DNA of 64,000 nt from Pseudoxanthomonas mexicana (GCF_001556105.1 NZ_LSIF01000092.1:62001-126000); one strand, 5' to 3'. Numbered from the stretch's first letter, positions 25,464-34,681 are shown. Notes: generated by a model from the sequence alone, not told the origin. Made by a program: numbers and translations.

Positions 25464-27611
25464 ATGCTGCGTACGCTGTTGCTCTCCTCCGCCATCGCCG
25501 TCGCCCTGTCCGCCTGCGGCGACCGCCCCGCTGCCGAATCCGCCATGCCCGCCACCGCCGCCACGCCCGCCGAAAGCGCGAATCCCCTGTTCACCGCCAG
25601 CACCCTGCCGTTCCAGGCACCGCCGTTCGACAAGATCAAGGACGCCGACTACCAGCCCGCCATCGAGGAAGGCATGCGCCAGCACCTCGCCGAGGTGCGC
25701 ACCATCGCCGACAACGCCGAGCCGGCCACCTTCGCCAACACGTTCGAGGCGCTGGAGCGCAGCGGCACGCTGCTGACGCGGGCGAGCGCCGCGTTCTTCG
25801 CGATGACGGGCGCCAACACCAATCCCGCGCTGCAGGCCGCCGAAGAGGCACTGGCGCCGAAGCTGGCCGAGCACAGCGACAGCATCCACCTGGATCCGAC
25901 GCTGTTCGCGCGCGTGAAGGCCGTCTACGACCAGCGCGACACGCTCGGCCTGACGCCCGAGCAGAAGACCGTGGTGGAGCACACCTACGACGGCTTCGTG
26001 CGTGCCGGCGCGCAGCTGTCCGACGACGCCAAGGCCGAACTGCGCACGCTCAACAGCGAGGAATCGTCGCTGAGCACGGCGTTCAGCACCAAGCTGCTGG
26101 CCGCCGACAACGCCGGTGGCGTGTTCGTCGCCGACAAGGCGAAGCTCGACGGCATGGACGAGGGCGCGATCGCCGCCGCCGCCGATGCCGCGAAAGCCGC
26201 CGGCAAGGACGGCCAGTGGCTGCTGAGCCTGCAGAACACCACGCAGCAGCCATCGCTGGGCTCGCTGAAGGACCGCGCGCTGCGCGAGCAGCTGATGGCC
26301 GCGTCGCTGGGTCGCGCCGAGAAGGGCGACGCCAACGACACCCGCGCCACCATCCAGCGCCTGGCCGAGCTGCGCGCGCGCAAGGCGCAGCTGCTGGGCT
26401 TCCCGAACTACGCCGCCTACAGCATCGCCGACCAGCTGGCCGGCACGCCCGAGGTCGCGCTGAAGCTGCTCACCGACACCGTGCCCGCCGCCACCGCGCG
26501 CGCGCGCGCCGAGCTGGCCAAGATCCAGGGCGTGGTCGATGCGCAGAAGGGCGGCTTCACCGCCGGCGCGGCCGACTGGGACGTCTACGCCGAGCAGGTG
26601 CGCAAGGCCGAGTTCGACCTGGACGAGTCGCAGATCAAGCCGTACTTCGAACTGGACCGCGTGCTGAAGGACGGCGTGTTCTTCGCCGCGCACGCGCTGT
26701 ACGGCATCACCGCGAAGGAGCGCAAGGACATCCCGGTCTACCACCCGGACGTGCGCGTGTTCGACATCATGGACGCCGACGGCAAGCAGCTGGCGCTGTT
26801 CTACCTGGATCCGTTCAAGCGCGAGAGCAAGCAGGGCGGCGCGTGGATGGGCAACTTCGTCGAGCAGAACGGCCTGACCGGCGACATCCCGGTGGTCTAC
26901 AACGTGGAGAACTTCACCAAGCCCGCCGCCGGCCAGCCCGCGCTGCTGAGCTTCGACGACGTCACCACGCTGTTCCACGAGTTCGGCCATGCGTTGCACG
27001 GCTTCTTCTCGAAGACGCAGTACCCCAGCGTGGCCGGCACCAACACACCGCGCGACTTCGTCGAGTTCCCGTCGCAGTTCAACGAGCACTGGGCGCTGGA
27101 CCCGAAGGTGTTCGCCAACTACGCCAAGCACCACCAGACCGGCGAGGCGATGCCGCAGGCGCTGGTCGACAAGATCGTCAAGGCGCGCACCTTCAACCAG
27201 GGCTACGCGACCACCGAGTACCTGTCCGCCGCGCTGCTCGACCTCGCCTGGCACCTGCAGCCGGCCGGTGCCGGCAAGCAGGATGTCGACGCGTTCGAGA
27301 AGCAGGCGCTCGCGACGTACAAGGTGGACCTGGCCGCGGTGCCGCCGCGCTACCGCAGCAGCTACTTCAGCCACATCTGGGGCGGCGGCTACGCGGCCGG
27401 CTACTACGCCTACTTCGGCGCGGAAGTGCTCGACCACGATGCCTTCCAGTGGTTCCGCGAGAACGGCGGCCTGACCCGGCAGAACGGCCAGGTCTTCCGC
27501 GACAAGGTGCTGTCGATCGGCCACTCGCGCGACCTCGCCACCGCCTACCGCGAATTCCGCGGCAAGGACCCCAGCGTCGAACCGCTGCTGGAACATCGCG
27601 GCCTGAAGTAA
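25464..27611 (+). CDS. dcp: M3 family peptidyl-dipeptidase, lipoprotein form
   Basis: Zinc metallopeptidase that removes C-terminal dipeptides from oligopeptides. The 715-residue protein begins with a lipoprotein signal (MLRTLLLSSAIAVALSAC), so the enzyme is probably anchored in the periplasm, unlike the E. coli Dcp, which lacks a lipobox. The active site HEFGHALHG is near residue 504, with the downstream Glu in FVEFPSQFNEHW. NPLF and the long helical N-terminal domain match the family. ATG 25464 follows GGAG. A rho-independent terminator follows the stop codon. Confidence 0.93.
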   Translation: MLRTLLLSSAIAVALSACGDRPAAESAMPATAATPAESANPLFTASTLPFQAPPFDKIKDADYQPAIEEGMRQHLAEVRTIADNAEPATFANTFEALERSGTLLTRASAAFFAMTGANTNPALQAAEEALAPKLAEHSDSIHLDPTLFARVKAVYDQRDTLGLTPEQKTVVEHTYDGFVRAGAQLSDDAKAELRTLNSEESSLSTAFSTKLLAADNAGGVFVADKAKLDGMDEGAIAAAADAAKAAGKDGQWLLSLQNTTQQPSLGSLKDRALREQLMAASLGRAEKGDANDTRATIQRLAELRARKAQLLGFPNYAAYSIADQLAGTPEVALKLLTDTVPAATARARAELAKIQGVVDAQKGGFTAGAADWDVYAEQVRKAEFDLDESQIKPYFELDRVLKDGVFFAAHALYGITAKERKDIPVYHPDVRVFDIMDADGKQLALFYLDPFKRESKQGGAWMGNFVEQNGLTGDIPVVYNVENFTKPAAGQPALLSFDDVTTLFHEFGHALHGFFSKTQYPSVAGTNTPRDFVEFPSQFNEHWALDPKVFANYAKHHQTGEAMPQALVDKIVKARTFNQGYATTEYLSAALLDLAWHLQPAGAGKQDVDAFEKQALATYKVDLAAVPPRYRSSYFSHIWGGGYAAGYYAYFGAEVLDHDAFQWFRENGGLTRQNGQVFRDKVLSIGHSRDLATAYREFRGKDPSVEPLLEHRGLK

Positions 27612-27634
27612 GCCGCACGCCATGACGTACGACA

Positions 27635-27665
27635 CGAAGGCCCGCGCATGCGGGCCTTCGTCTTT
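27635..27665 (+). terminator. Rho-independent terminator after dcp
   Basis: Perfect 11-base stem CGAAGGCCCGC-gcat-GCGGGCCTTCG followed by TCTTT. It lies 24 bases after the dcp stop and 52 bases before the glycosyltransferase start. Confidence 0.88.
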
Positions 27666-27716
27666 CCGCGAACCGCGTTGCATCCGGCATCGACACCGCG
27701 CACGTATCCTGCGTGC

Positions 27717-28928
27717 ATGAAGCTGCTGATCATCACCTACGGCACCGAGGGCGATACGCGCCCGCTGGCCGCACTCGGCCATGCGCTGATGCAGGCCGGG
27801 CACGAGGTCGAACTGCTCGGCGATGGCAGCACGCTCGGCATCGCGCAGACGCTCGGTGTGCCGTCACGGGCACTGGCCGGCGATATCCGCGCGACCATCG
27901 CCGCCGACGGCGCGATGCGCGACATCACGCGCAACCTCGCGAACCTCACCATCGCGCACAGCAGCGACTGGTTGCATCAGGCCATCGACGCCGGCCACGG
28001 CTGCGACGCCATCATCGTCTCCGGCCTGGCCGCCTTCGTCGGCTTGTCGGCGGCCGAAGCGCTGGGCGTGCCGGCGATCGGCGCGATGCTGATCCCGATC
28101 TCGCCGACCTCCGCGTTCGCCTCGCCGTTCCTGCCGCTCACGCCACCGCGCCTGTTCAACCACGCCAGCCATACGCTGTTCGGCCGGCTCAGCTGGCGGC
28201 TGTTCCGCAAGGCCACCAACCGCGCACGCGCGCAGGCGGGACTGCCGCCCCGGCGCTCGCTGTGGACCGATCACCCGATGCTGTACGGCGTGTCGCCCGC
28301 ACTGGTGCCGCGCCCGGGTGATTGGCCGGACAACGCGCATGTCTGTGGCCAATGGGTGCCGCCGCTGGCGGCGACGTTCGCGCCTTCCGAGGCGCTGCTC
28401 GCCTTCCTCGATGCCGGCGAGCCGCCGGTCTACGTCGGCTTCGGCAGCATGGCCGGCTTCGACAATGCGCGGCTGGCGGATGCGGTGATCGGTGCGGTCG
28501 GCCAGCGCCGTGCGCTGTTCAATGCCGGTTGGAGCGGCATCGATGCGGCGCGCCTGCCACTCAACTTCCACGCCGTCGGCCACGTGCCGCACGACTGGCT
28601 GCTGCCGCGCTGCACGATGGCGATCCACCACGGCGGTTCCGGTACCACACACTCCGCCTGCCGCGCCGGCATCCCCTCGGTCATCGTGCCGTTCGCCGGC
28701 GACCAGTCCTTCTGGAATGCGCGCCTGCGCGATGCCGGCGTGATGGCGCATGCGCTGAAGGGCGCGTCGATCACGCCCGCGCGGCTTCGCGAAGCCATCG
28801 CGTTCGCCGACAGTGGTGACGCTCGCCGGCATGCCGCGGAACTCGGCCGACCGATGCGGCAGGAAGACGGCTGCGCCGCCGCGGTTGGCTGGGTGGAACG
28901 CTACGTCTCCGCCCTACGCCGGCACTGA
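27717..28928 (+). CDS. GT1-type glycosyltransferase (UDP-glucosyltransferase / YjiC-like)
   Basis: A 403-residue GT-B fold transferase of the family that glycosylates lipids, sterols or small secondary metabolites. The N-terminal strand-loop MKLLIITYGTEGDTRPLAALG is the acceptor-domain signature. The nucleotide-sugar site is IHHGGSGTTHSA near residue 303 followed by PFAGDQSFWNARL. No signal peptide; expected cytoplasmic or membrane-associated. ATG 27717 fits, while the upstream GTG frame crosses the dcp terminator. It is isolated from any other carbohydrate gene, so the acceptor is unknown. Confidence 0.88.
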   Translation: MKLLIITYGTEGDTRPLAALGHALMQAGHEVELLGDGSTLGIAQTLGVPSRALAGDIRATIAADGAMRDITRNLANLTIAHSSDWLHQAIDAGHGCDAIIVSGLAAFVGLSAAEALGVPAIGAMLIPISPTSAFASPFLPLTPPRLFNHASHTLFGRLSWRLFRKATNRARAQAGLPPRRSLWTDHPMLYGVSPALVPRPGDWPDNAHVCGQWVPPLAATFAPSEALLAFLDAGEPPVYVGFGSMAGFDNARLADAVIGAVGQRRALFNAGWSGIDAARLPLNFHAVGHVPHDWLLPRCTMAIHHGGSGTTHSACRAGIPSVIVPFAGDQSFWNARLRDAGVMAHALKGASITPARLREAIAFADSGDARRHAAELGRPMRQEDGCAAAVGWVERYVSALRRH

Positions 28929-28938
28929 CGAAACCGCC

Positions 28939-29490
28939 TCACTCCGCCGCGACCGGCGCGCCCATGTTGCCCTTGCTGTACATGCCCGAGCGGTCGAAGC
29001 AGCACGCACGGCGCTTGCCCGAGGCGAGCATGTCGCAGGCGGTGGCGACGCGCTTCACCCGCGTCTCGGCCTTCTTGCCCGAGGTGATCCAGTGGATCCA
29101 ATCGCGGCGCGCCACCGGCGTGAGGCTGCTCCACACGGCTTTCGCTTCCGGTGCGGCCGTGAGCGCCTTGCGGATGTCGGGCGGTACGACGGGTTCGGGT
29201 TCTTCCGCCACCGGGGCGATCACCAGCTCGACCTGGTCGCCGGCCGCGACCCCCGCCGCCGTGCGCAATGCCTTCTCGACCTTCAGCCAGTGACTGCCCA
29301 CGCCATCCGGCTCCAGCGTGGCCTGGAACGGCTGACCCGCGAACGTGCCCTCCACGGTCGTCATGCCGCGGGCCGGCAGCTTCGCGCTGGCGGCTTGCGG
29401 CAGCACGAGGAACGTCCACGTTGCGACCTTCGGTTCGGCGGGTCGGCGCAAGGTGGCGGTGAAGCGGATCGGCGCCGTCGATGTGCTCAT
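28939..29490 (-). CDS. YdeI/OmpD-associated family protein (DUF1905)
   Basis: A 183-residue protein with an N-terminal DUF1905 beta-barrel-like domain (IRFTATLRRP, TWTFLVLPQ, VEGTFAGQPFQATL) and a C-terminal YdeI-type helical segment (PPDIRKALTAAPEAKAVWSSLTPVARRDWIHWI, then KRVATACDMLASGKRRACC). The E. coli namesake has been linked to bacteriocin and polymyxin protection, but the mechanism is unclear. It converges on the glycosyltransferase gene with a 10-base gap. Confidence 0.85.
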   Translation of the reverse strand: MSTSTAPIRFTATLRRPAEPKVATWTFLVLPQAASAKLPARGMTTVEGTFAGQPFQATLEPDGVGSHWLKVEKALRTAAGVAAGDQVELVIAPVAEEPEPVVPPDIRKALTAAPEAKAVWSSLTPVARRDWIHWITSGKKAETRVKRVATACDMLASGKRRACCFDRSGMYSKGNMGAPVAAE

Positions 29491-29631
29491 GAGCCGATGG
29501 TAGCGCCGTCGCCATCGCGATGTCGTTGCCTGGGGATTCCGGGGTGTGAAGGCCGTGCATCCGAGGCCATCACGCGATGTTTCCTCGTGCGTACCTAGAA
29601 CAGAGGCTTACGAGGACTCCAGGAGGCGGCC

Positions 29632-30060
29632 ATGCCCCCGATCCAGCGACACGACGACCTGCACCACCACGCCATCGATGTGGTCGCGGTGGATCCTGCG
29701 CTGCTGAATTTCGGCATCGACGTATTCCAGGCGGTGATGAACGGTGCGATGCCGGTCGCCGAGTACGACGGCGACGATCTCGCCTGCACCGGCATGAACG
29801 TCATCGCGCGCCAGATCGGCGGCCACGGCCTGACGCTGGAAGAGGAGGCCTCGGTGGTGTTGCGCGTGGTCGCGTTCGGCGACCTGGTCAGCCAGGCCGA
29901 GGCCGACAGCCGCATCGCCGCGCACATCGGCGTGTCCGCCGATGGTTACCAGATCACGCCGGCCTTCCTGCACGCCGCGGCCAGCGCGGATATCGTGCGC
30001 CGCGTCGATGGTGGCTTCGGCTACGACCTCGACAGCGTGGCGGCACGGTTGGTGCATTGA
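29632..30060 (+). CDS. Hypothetical protein, 142 residues
   Basis: Not recognised. The gene call rests on a strong AGGAGG five bases before the ATG at 29632 and a coherent acidic protein with alternating strands and helices. It starts with a His-rich stretch (HDDLHHHAID), which could bind metal, and has no signal peptide or membrane segment. A competing antisense frame over the same bases lacks a ribosome site. Neighbours give no functional clue. Confidence 0.7.
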   Translation: MPPIQRHDDLHHHAIDVVAVDPALLNFGIDVFQAVMNGAMPVAEYDGDDLACTGMNVIARQIGGHGLTLEEEASVVLRVVAFGDLVSQAEADSRIAAHIGVSADGYQITPAFLHAAASADIVRRVDGGFGYDLDSVAARLVH

Positions 30061-30249
30061 TCGGCATGCCCTCTCTCGCCCACCGATTCCATCCGCAGCG
30101 GCCTGCTCGTCGACGACCGTTCCTGCGCGGCCGGGAATTCGAAGGCCGGCAGGAAGCGCCGGTATTCGGCAGCTTCGCCACCCGCCGGATGCTGTAACCA
30201 CGCGGGGCGACGACAGGATCGCCGGCCGGCTGCCGGCAAGCCGTGCCCG
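30061..30249. other. Intergenic gap with no supported gene
   Basis: A 43-codon rightward frame (30066-30197, MPSLAHRFHP...) is rich in Arg and Pro and has no ribosome site; it is not called. A GCCGGC-rich run near 30219-30240 could form a weak hairpin past the minus-strand metallopeptidase stop. Confidence 0.4.
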
Positions 30250-30759
30250 CTAAGTGGTTGGCGTCGTCGCCACGATTTCCGCCTGCGTCAGATACAACCG
30301 CAGGTCGAACTCCAGCTGGTGGTAGTCCGGCTCGATGTGCGTGCACAGCTGGTAGAACGCCTTGTTGTGGTCGGCTTCCTTCAGGTGCGCGAGTTCGTGC
30401 ACGGCGATCATCTTGAGGAAGTCGGCCGGCGCGTCGCGGAACACGGTGGCGATGCGGATCTCGCGACTGGCCTTGAGCCGGCCGCCATGCACGCGGGAGA
30501 TCGCGGTGTGCGTGCCCAGCGCGTGCTTCATCACCTGCAGCGTGCTGTCGTAGACCACCTTGCCCAGCGGCACCGAGCGGCGCAGGTACTGCTCCTTCAA
30601 CGCCTGCACGTAGGCGTACAGCTGGCCGTCGCTGCGCCCCGCATGCGGCTCGGCGTACTTCTTCGCCAGCATCGGCCGCAGCCCGTCCTGCGCGATCAGC
30701 GCGCGCACCTGCGCCTGCAGGTGGTCGGGATAACCGGCGAGGTACTTCAGCGGTTCCAT
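30250..30759 (-). CDS. YgjP-like (M48-related) metallopeptidase domain protein
   Basis: A 169-residue soluble protein of the DUF45/YgjP group of putative zinc metallopeptidases. The motif AVHELAHLKEADHN near residue 119 supplies HExxH and the third His ligand. The C-terminal region (YQLCTHIEPDYHQLEFDLRLYL) is the usual tail. The start at 30759 (MEPLKYL) is chosen although the frame opens far upstream into antisense of the next gene. No known substrate; one member of the wider family processes DNA-protein crosslinks, but that is not shown here. Divergent from the DUF2058 gene by 75 bases. Confidence 0.87.
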   Translation of the reverse strand: MEPLKYLAGYPDHLQAQVRALIAQDGLRPMLAKKYAEPHAGRSDGQLYAYVQALKEQYLRRSVPLGKVVYDSTLQVMKHALGTHTAISRVHGGRLKASREIRIATVFRDAPADFLKMIAVHELAHLKEADHNKAFYQLCTHIEPDYHQLEFDLRLYLTQAEIVATTPTT

Positions 30760-30834
30760 CCGGGCGGCAGTGATACGGGTGGTGGTGGCTCGACGGGTAT
30801 GATGGACCCTCGGACTCCAGCACGAAACCGCGAC

Positions 30835-31383
30835 ATGGCGAAGGGAAACCCACTGCAGGAACAACTGCTCAAGGCCGGCCTGGTCAAGAAATCCAAGCTG
30901 GCCGAGGTCGCGCGCGAGCAGAACAAGGCCCGCCATGGCAAGGGTCCTGTGGCGCCCAGCGAGAGCCAGCGCGACGCCGAACGCGCCCGCAGCGAGAAGG
31001 CCGAGCGCGACCGTGCCCTGGACGCCGAACGCAAGGCGCAGGCCCGCACCGCGGAGCTGCGTGCGCAGGCACGGCAGATCGTCGCCGATCGCAAGGTGCC
31101 GCGTGCCGGCGAGATCGAATACCGTTTCACCGTCGACGGTGCCATCCGCACCGTGCTGGTCAACGACGACCTGAAGAAGAAACTGGTCGCGGGCGCGCTG
31201 GTCATCGCCCGCGTCGACGACCGCTACGAACTGCTGCCGCGCGTCGCCGCGGACAAGGTGCGCGAACGCGACGCCAGCATGATCGTCCTCGACCACGGCC
31301 AAGGGACCGAAGCCGCCGCGTCCACCTCCGAGGACGACGACTACTACGCCCAGTTCAAGGTCCCCGACGACCTGATGTGGTGA
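30835..31383 (+). CDS. DUF2058 family protein (YaiL-like)
   Basis: A 182-residue protein with a long charged N-terminal coiled-coil (residues about 20-80, rich in Arg, Lys, Glu, Ala) and a C-terminal globular part (GEIEYRFTVDGAIRTVLVNDDLKKKLVAGALVIARVDD). The start MAKGNPLQEQLLKAGLVKKSKLAE is the family signature. It has been described as a nucleoprotein or polynucleotide-associated protein, without a proven function. ATG 30835. Confidence 0.87.
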   Translation: MAKGNPLQEQLLKAGLVKKSKLAEVAREQNKARHGKGPVAPSESQRDAERARSEKAERDRALDAERKAQARTAELRAQARQIVADRKVPRAGEIEYRFTVDGAIRTVLVNDDLKKKLVAGALVIARVDDRYELLPRVAADKVRERDASMIVLDHGQGTEAAASTSEDDDYYAQFKVPDDLMW

Positions 31384-31441
31384 TGGCCGGACGGGCTTGA
31401 CGGCTCCTGTAGGGTGGAATGAGACCCCTGCGGAGACCGCC

Positions 31442-32140
31442 ATGCAGCAGCACGAACTCGATGCCCTCTTCGACCAGCAGGCCGCCGGCTACGACGCCCG
31501 CTGGGTGCGCATGGCGCCGATCCGCGAGAGCCTGCTGTTCCTGATGGAGACGGTGTTCGCGGACCTGCCGGAGGACGCGCACCTGCTATGCGTGGGTGCC
31601 GGCACCGGCGCCGAGATCGCGCACCTGGCGAAGCGCTTTCCGCGCTGGACCTTCCTGGCTCTCGATCCCTCCACGCAGATGATCGCCGCCTGCCGCGAAC
31701 GCGCCGAGCGCGAGGGCTTCGCCGACCGCTGCCAGTTCCATGCCGACGTGGTCGACACGCTGCCGGACGTGGCGGCCTTCGATGGCGCCACCTGCCTGCT
31801 GGTCTCGCAGTTCTTGCTCGATCCCGCCGTGCGCACCGCGTTCTTCGCATCGATCGCGCGCCGCCTGCGCACCGGCGGCACGCTCGCCTGGGCCGACCTC
31901 GCCTGGGACACCGACGCCGCCGACTACCCGGCAATACTGAAGCTGTGGATGGAAACCATGTCCGGCGCCGGCCTGGATGACGCCGCACTCGAGCAGATCC
32001 GCGCCAACTACGCCCGCGATGTCGCCATCCTGCCGCCCGACCGCGTCGCCGCGCTGGCGGCAGCCGGCGGCTTCCTGCCGCCGCTGCGCTTCCACCAGGC
32101 CGGCATGATCCACGGCTGGTCCGCACGCACGGCGCGGTAG
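31442..32140 (+). CDS. Class I SAM-dependent methyltransferase
   Basis: A 232-residue Rossmann-fold methyltransferase. SAM motif I is LLCVGAGTGAEIAHL, the acidic end of strand 2 is LALDPSTQM, and motif IV/post-I regions (FHADVVDTLP, LVSQFLLDP) are in place. The substrate is probably small, since no RNA- or DNA-binding domain is present. GGAG lies seven bases before the ATG at 31442. It sits between DUF2058 and an exported hydrolase, all rightward, possibly in one transcript. Confidence 0.88.
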   Translation: MQQHELDALFDQQAAGYDARWVRMAPIRESLLFLMETVFADLPEDAHLLCVGAGTGAEIAHLAKRFPRWTFLALDPSTQMIAACRERAEREGFADRCQFHADVVDTLPDVAAFDGATCLLVSQFLLDPAVRTAFFASIARRLRTGGTLAWADLAWDTDAADYPAILKLWMETMSGAGLDDAALEQIRANYARDVAILPPDRVAALAAAGGFLPPLRFHQAGMIHGWSARTAR

Positions 32141-32182
32141 GCTCGCGTCACCACCTCGTTCCCCGACGCCAAGGAAGACCGC

Positions 32183-33286
32183 ATGCGCCTGACCTGCCTG
32201 TCGTTCGCGTTGTGCCTCGCCGTGTCGCCCGCCTTCGCGCGGGACGCCTCCACCGCGGTGTCACCGCCGGTCGAAGACACCGGCACGCTGGCCGGCGCGC
32301 CGTACCGCATCGATATCCCGGCCGAGTGGAACGGCGAACTCGTCGTGCTGGCGCACGGCTTCGAACCGGTCGGCGTGCCGCGCGACACGCCGTGGCCGGC
32401 CGATCCCGCCACGCCGATGTTCACCTCGGGACGCTACGCGGTGGCGCAGAGCGGCTATGCGACGCAGGGCTGGGCGGTGCGCGACGGCATCGCCGACAGC
32501 GAGCGCCTGCGCGCGCATTTCGTGCAGCAGCACGGGCATCCGAAGAAGACATGGATGGTCGGCATGTCGATGGGCGGCGGCATCGCCATCGCCAGCCTGG
32601 AGCAGCAGCCTACGCACTACGACGGCGCGCTGTCGCTGTGCGGCGCGAACCTGCCGGGCGAGGTACTGGCGGAGGAACTGTTCACCTCGCTGGTCGCGTT
32701 CGATGCACTGTTCCCCTCGGGCGACGGTGCCGCGGCGCATCGCCTGTCCGATCCCGCCGCACCCGTCCTCGGCCAGGGCGCGGTGATGGATCGGGTCGAC
32801 GCCGCCCTGCCGCGCGATCCCGCGGCGGCGCAGCAGCTCGCGGCGAAGCTGGAGGTATCCGTGGACGCGCTGCCCGGCACGCTGGGCCTGCACTACCTGG
32901 TCATCCGCGACCTGATGACGCGCGCGGGTGGCATGCCGGTGGACAACCGCGCAACGCGTTACACGGGTTTCGGCGACGACGCGGCGTTCAACGCCGCCGT
33001 GCCGCGCTACACGGGCGATGCGAAGGCGGTGGCCTACGCGGCCTCGGCCCCGGTGCTCACTGGCCGCCCGCAGAAGCCGCTGGTGCTGCAGTACAACGCC
33101 GACGACCCGACCATCAATCCGCGCTTCCGACCGGTCTATGCGCAGAAGGCGCAAGGCGCCGCCGTTGCGCCGCTGACACTGCCGGACGTGCCTGGCGGGC
33201 ATTGCCGCTTCACCGAAGACCAGGTGCGCGACGCGTTTCGCGTGCTGACGGAGTGGGTGGAGACGGAGTCGCGGCCGGGCGGTTGA
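32183..33286 (+). CDS. Exported alpha/beta hydrolase
   Basis: A 367-residue periplasmic or secreted hydrolase. Signal peptide MRLTCLSFALCLAVSPAFA. The nucleophile elbow is GMSMGG near residue 127, the oxyanion motif is LAHGFEPVG, and a late His lies in GGHCRF. The acid residue is likely in QYNADDPTINP. Related entries are annotated as putative esterases or PHB-depolymerase relatives; the substrate is unknown. The methyltransferase ends 42 bases upstream. Confidence 0.86.
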   Translation: MRLTCLSFALCLAVSPAFARDASTAVSPPVEDTGTLAGAPYRIDIPAEWNGELVVLAHGFEPVGVPRDTPWPADPATPMFTSGRYAVAQSGYATQGWAVRDGIADSERLRAHFVQQHGHPKKTWMVGMSMGGGIAIASLEQQPTHYDGALSLCGANLPGEVLAEELFTSLVAFDALFPSGDGAAAHRLSDPAAPVLGQGAVMDRVDAALPRDPAAAQQLAAKLEVSVDALPGTLGLHYLVIRDLMTRAGGMPVDNRATRYTGFGDDAAFNAAVPRYTGDAKAVAYAASAPVLTGRPQKPLVLQYNADDPTINPRFRPVYAQKAQGAAVAPLTLPDVPGGHCRFTEDQVRDAFRVLTEWVETESRPGG

Positions 33287-33353
33287 TCGCGAGATCAGCG
33301 CGCTGCGTCCTGCACGCCAGCACCGACGATCAGGACGACGAGGCGTGACGTCG

Positions 33354-33782
33354 TCACCCCGGCAAGAAGGGAACCGTCTGCCTGACCGGACCGATCCGGA
33401 CCGGCTTGCCGCCCAGTGTGGCGGGCCGATACCTCCACAACCGGATCGCCCGGAGTGCCGCCTCACCGAACTCCGGCGTGGTCGCCTTTTCGAGTGTCGC
33501 GTTACTGACGACACCCTGTTCGTCGATCTCGAACAGCACGGACGCTTCGCCCGATTGCCCCGCGCGCAGTGCTGCGACTGGATAAGCCGGCGCTGCCGCA
33601 CTCACCAGGGTCGGCGGGCAATCGCACTTGCCGTCGCTGCAGTAGTGCATCACGCCTTGCTTGGACATTTCGCGGTTATAGACGTCCGCCGATACGGATT
33701 CCCCGGCCGGCGTGGCCAGCGTGCTGCAACCGGCCAGGATCAGCGACGATACGATGAGGACGAGTCTGATGGGACGAACCAT
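33354..33782 (-). CDS. Lipoprotein with a TonB C-terminal domain
   Basis: A 142-residue protein: lipobox LILAGC followed by Ser, predicting outer-membrane sorting. A short Cys-rich stretch (YCSDGKCDCPP) follows, then a complete TonB_C domain (PAYPVAALRAGQSGEASVLFEIDEQG, EKATTPEFGEAALRAIRLWRYRPA). Genuine TonB has an N-terminal helix that meets ExbB; here it is replaced by a lipid anchor, so energy transduction is unlikely and a binding or envelope role is inferred. ATG 33782 has a perfect AGGAGG. Fourth gene of a leftward small cluster, 52 bases after the previous stop. Confidence 0.85.
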   Translation of the reverse strand: MVRPIRLVLIVSSLILAGCSTLATPAGESVSADVYNREMSKQGVMHYCSDGKCDCPPTLVSAAAPAYPVAALRAGQSGEASVLFEIDEQGVVSNATLEKATTPEFGEAALRAIRLWRYRPATLGGKPVRIGPVRQTVPFLPG

Positions 33783-33834
33783 GGAACCTCCTAGTGAGCG
33801 CCAGCAGTGGGATGTTTCCAACAGGCGGGAAACC

Positions 33835-34197
33835 CTAACCCGCACTGCGGTAGATGAATACATCGGTGATGACGACCTCATAGCTGGGGTCGGCGTCTGC
33901 GCTCGGGATGAAGTCCGATGCCGGATCCAGCAGGAAGATGCCTTTCTGCTCGACGAAGAATTCGTAGGTGTAGAGATAGACGCCCCGTTCGTTACGGTAG
34001 ACCCGTTCCGGCTTCAACCGGGTCACGGCCGCGGGCCACGCCGAAGGTGCGATATCGCCGACGGGATGCCGGAGCAGATCCTCGCGCGCGGCAACCAGTG
34101 CCTCGGCTTCAAGGCGCGACACCGATGGCGTGCATCCACACGCCACGATCAGCAGAAGCAGGAGGGCCAGCCGCGGTAGTTGCCGCACGCCGCTCAC
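33835..34197 (-). CDS. Small hypothetical lipoprotein
   Basis: A 120-residue protein with a lipoprotein signal (RLALLLLLIVACGC) and a mature domain ending in a beta-rich region (YLYTYEFFVEQKGIFLLDPASD). It is not recognised. The start is GTG at 34197, which shares GTGA with the upstream membrane-protein stop, implying translational coupling. Likely periplasmic or outer-membrane facing; function unknown. Confidence 0.75.
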   Translation of the reverse strand: MSGVRQLPRLALLLLLIVACGCTPSVSRLEAEALVAAREDLLRHPVGDIAPSAWPAAVTRLKPERVYRNERGVYLYTYEFFVEQKGIFLLDPASDFIPSADADPSYEVVITDVFIYRSAG

Positions 34198-34520
34198 GCC
34201 TGTTGTTCGGCGGCTCTTTTTTCGCGCAGCTGCTGCACGTGCCGCTGATGCGCCTTCTCCGTCCTGAAGCTGAAGAAGTAGTAGACAGCGACGGCGCCCA
34301 CGATGAGGGCTGGTCCGACATTGCGACCAAGGGCGTAGCCCAGCTCATACGCCGGCAGGCTGGACTGCCATGCCATGAAGACGTTCCAGGCGATGAAGAC
34401 GGCCACCAGCGCAAGGAAGATGCCCGCACCGTTGACGGTCAACCGGCCGCGCATCGCGTTGATCGCCTTGGCGATCCCCATGCAGACGAGAAAAACGACG
34501 AAGAATCCGACAAGCTCCAT
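34194..34520 (-). CDS. Small inner-membrane protein, two to three helices
   Basis: A 108-residue protein with hydrophobic segments at about 4-20, 32-52 and 68-87 and a charged C-terminal tail (RTEKAHQRHVQQLREKRAAEQQ) likely to be a cytoplasmic coiled coil. Not recognised. GGGGGAA precedes the ATG at 34520. Overlaps the following lipoprotein gene by four bases, so the two are one unit. Confidence 0.75.
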   Translation of the reverse strand: MELVGFFVVFLVCMGIAKAINAMRGRLTVNGAGIFLALVAVFIAWNVFMAWQSSLPAYELGYALGRNVGPALIVGAVAVYYFFSFRTEKAHQRHVQQLREKRAAEQQA

Positions 34521-34681
34521 GCATTCCCCCTGGTGATGTCCTGTTCCCCGATCAGCGGATGCGGATGCGGTGCGCTGCATGCCCTGCGCGCGCCGTCCCC
34601 ACGGCGCCGTCCGATCTTAGGTTCGGACGCATCGGCCAACAAGATGCATCGCTTGCGGACCCGCGCCGTCAACCCGACCGC

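Noticed and set aside
25218..27803. 861-codon minus-strand frame opposite the M3 peptidase
   Set aside because: Antisense shadow of dcp; no domain, low-complexity composition, no ribosome site.
30066..30197. 43-codon frame after the 142-residue hypothetical gene
   Set aside because: Arg/Pro-rich, no ribosome site, no coupling to the upstream stop.
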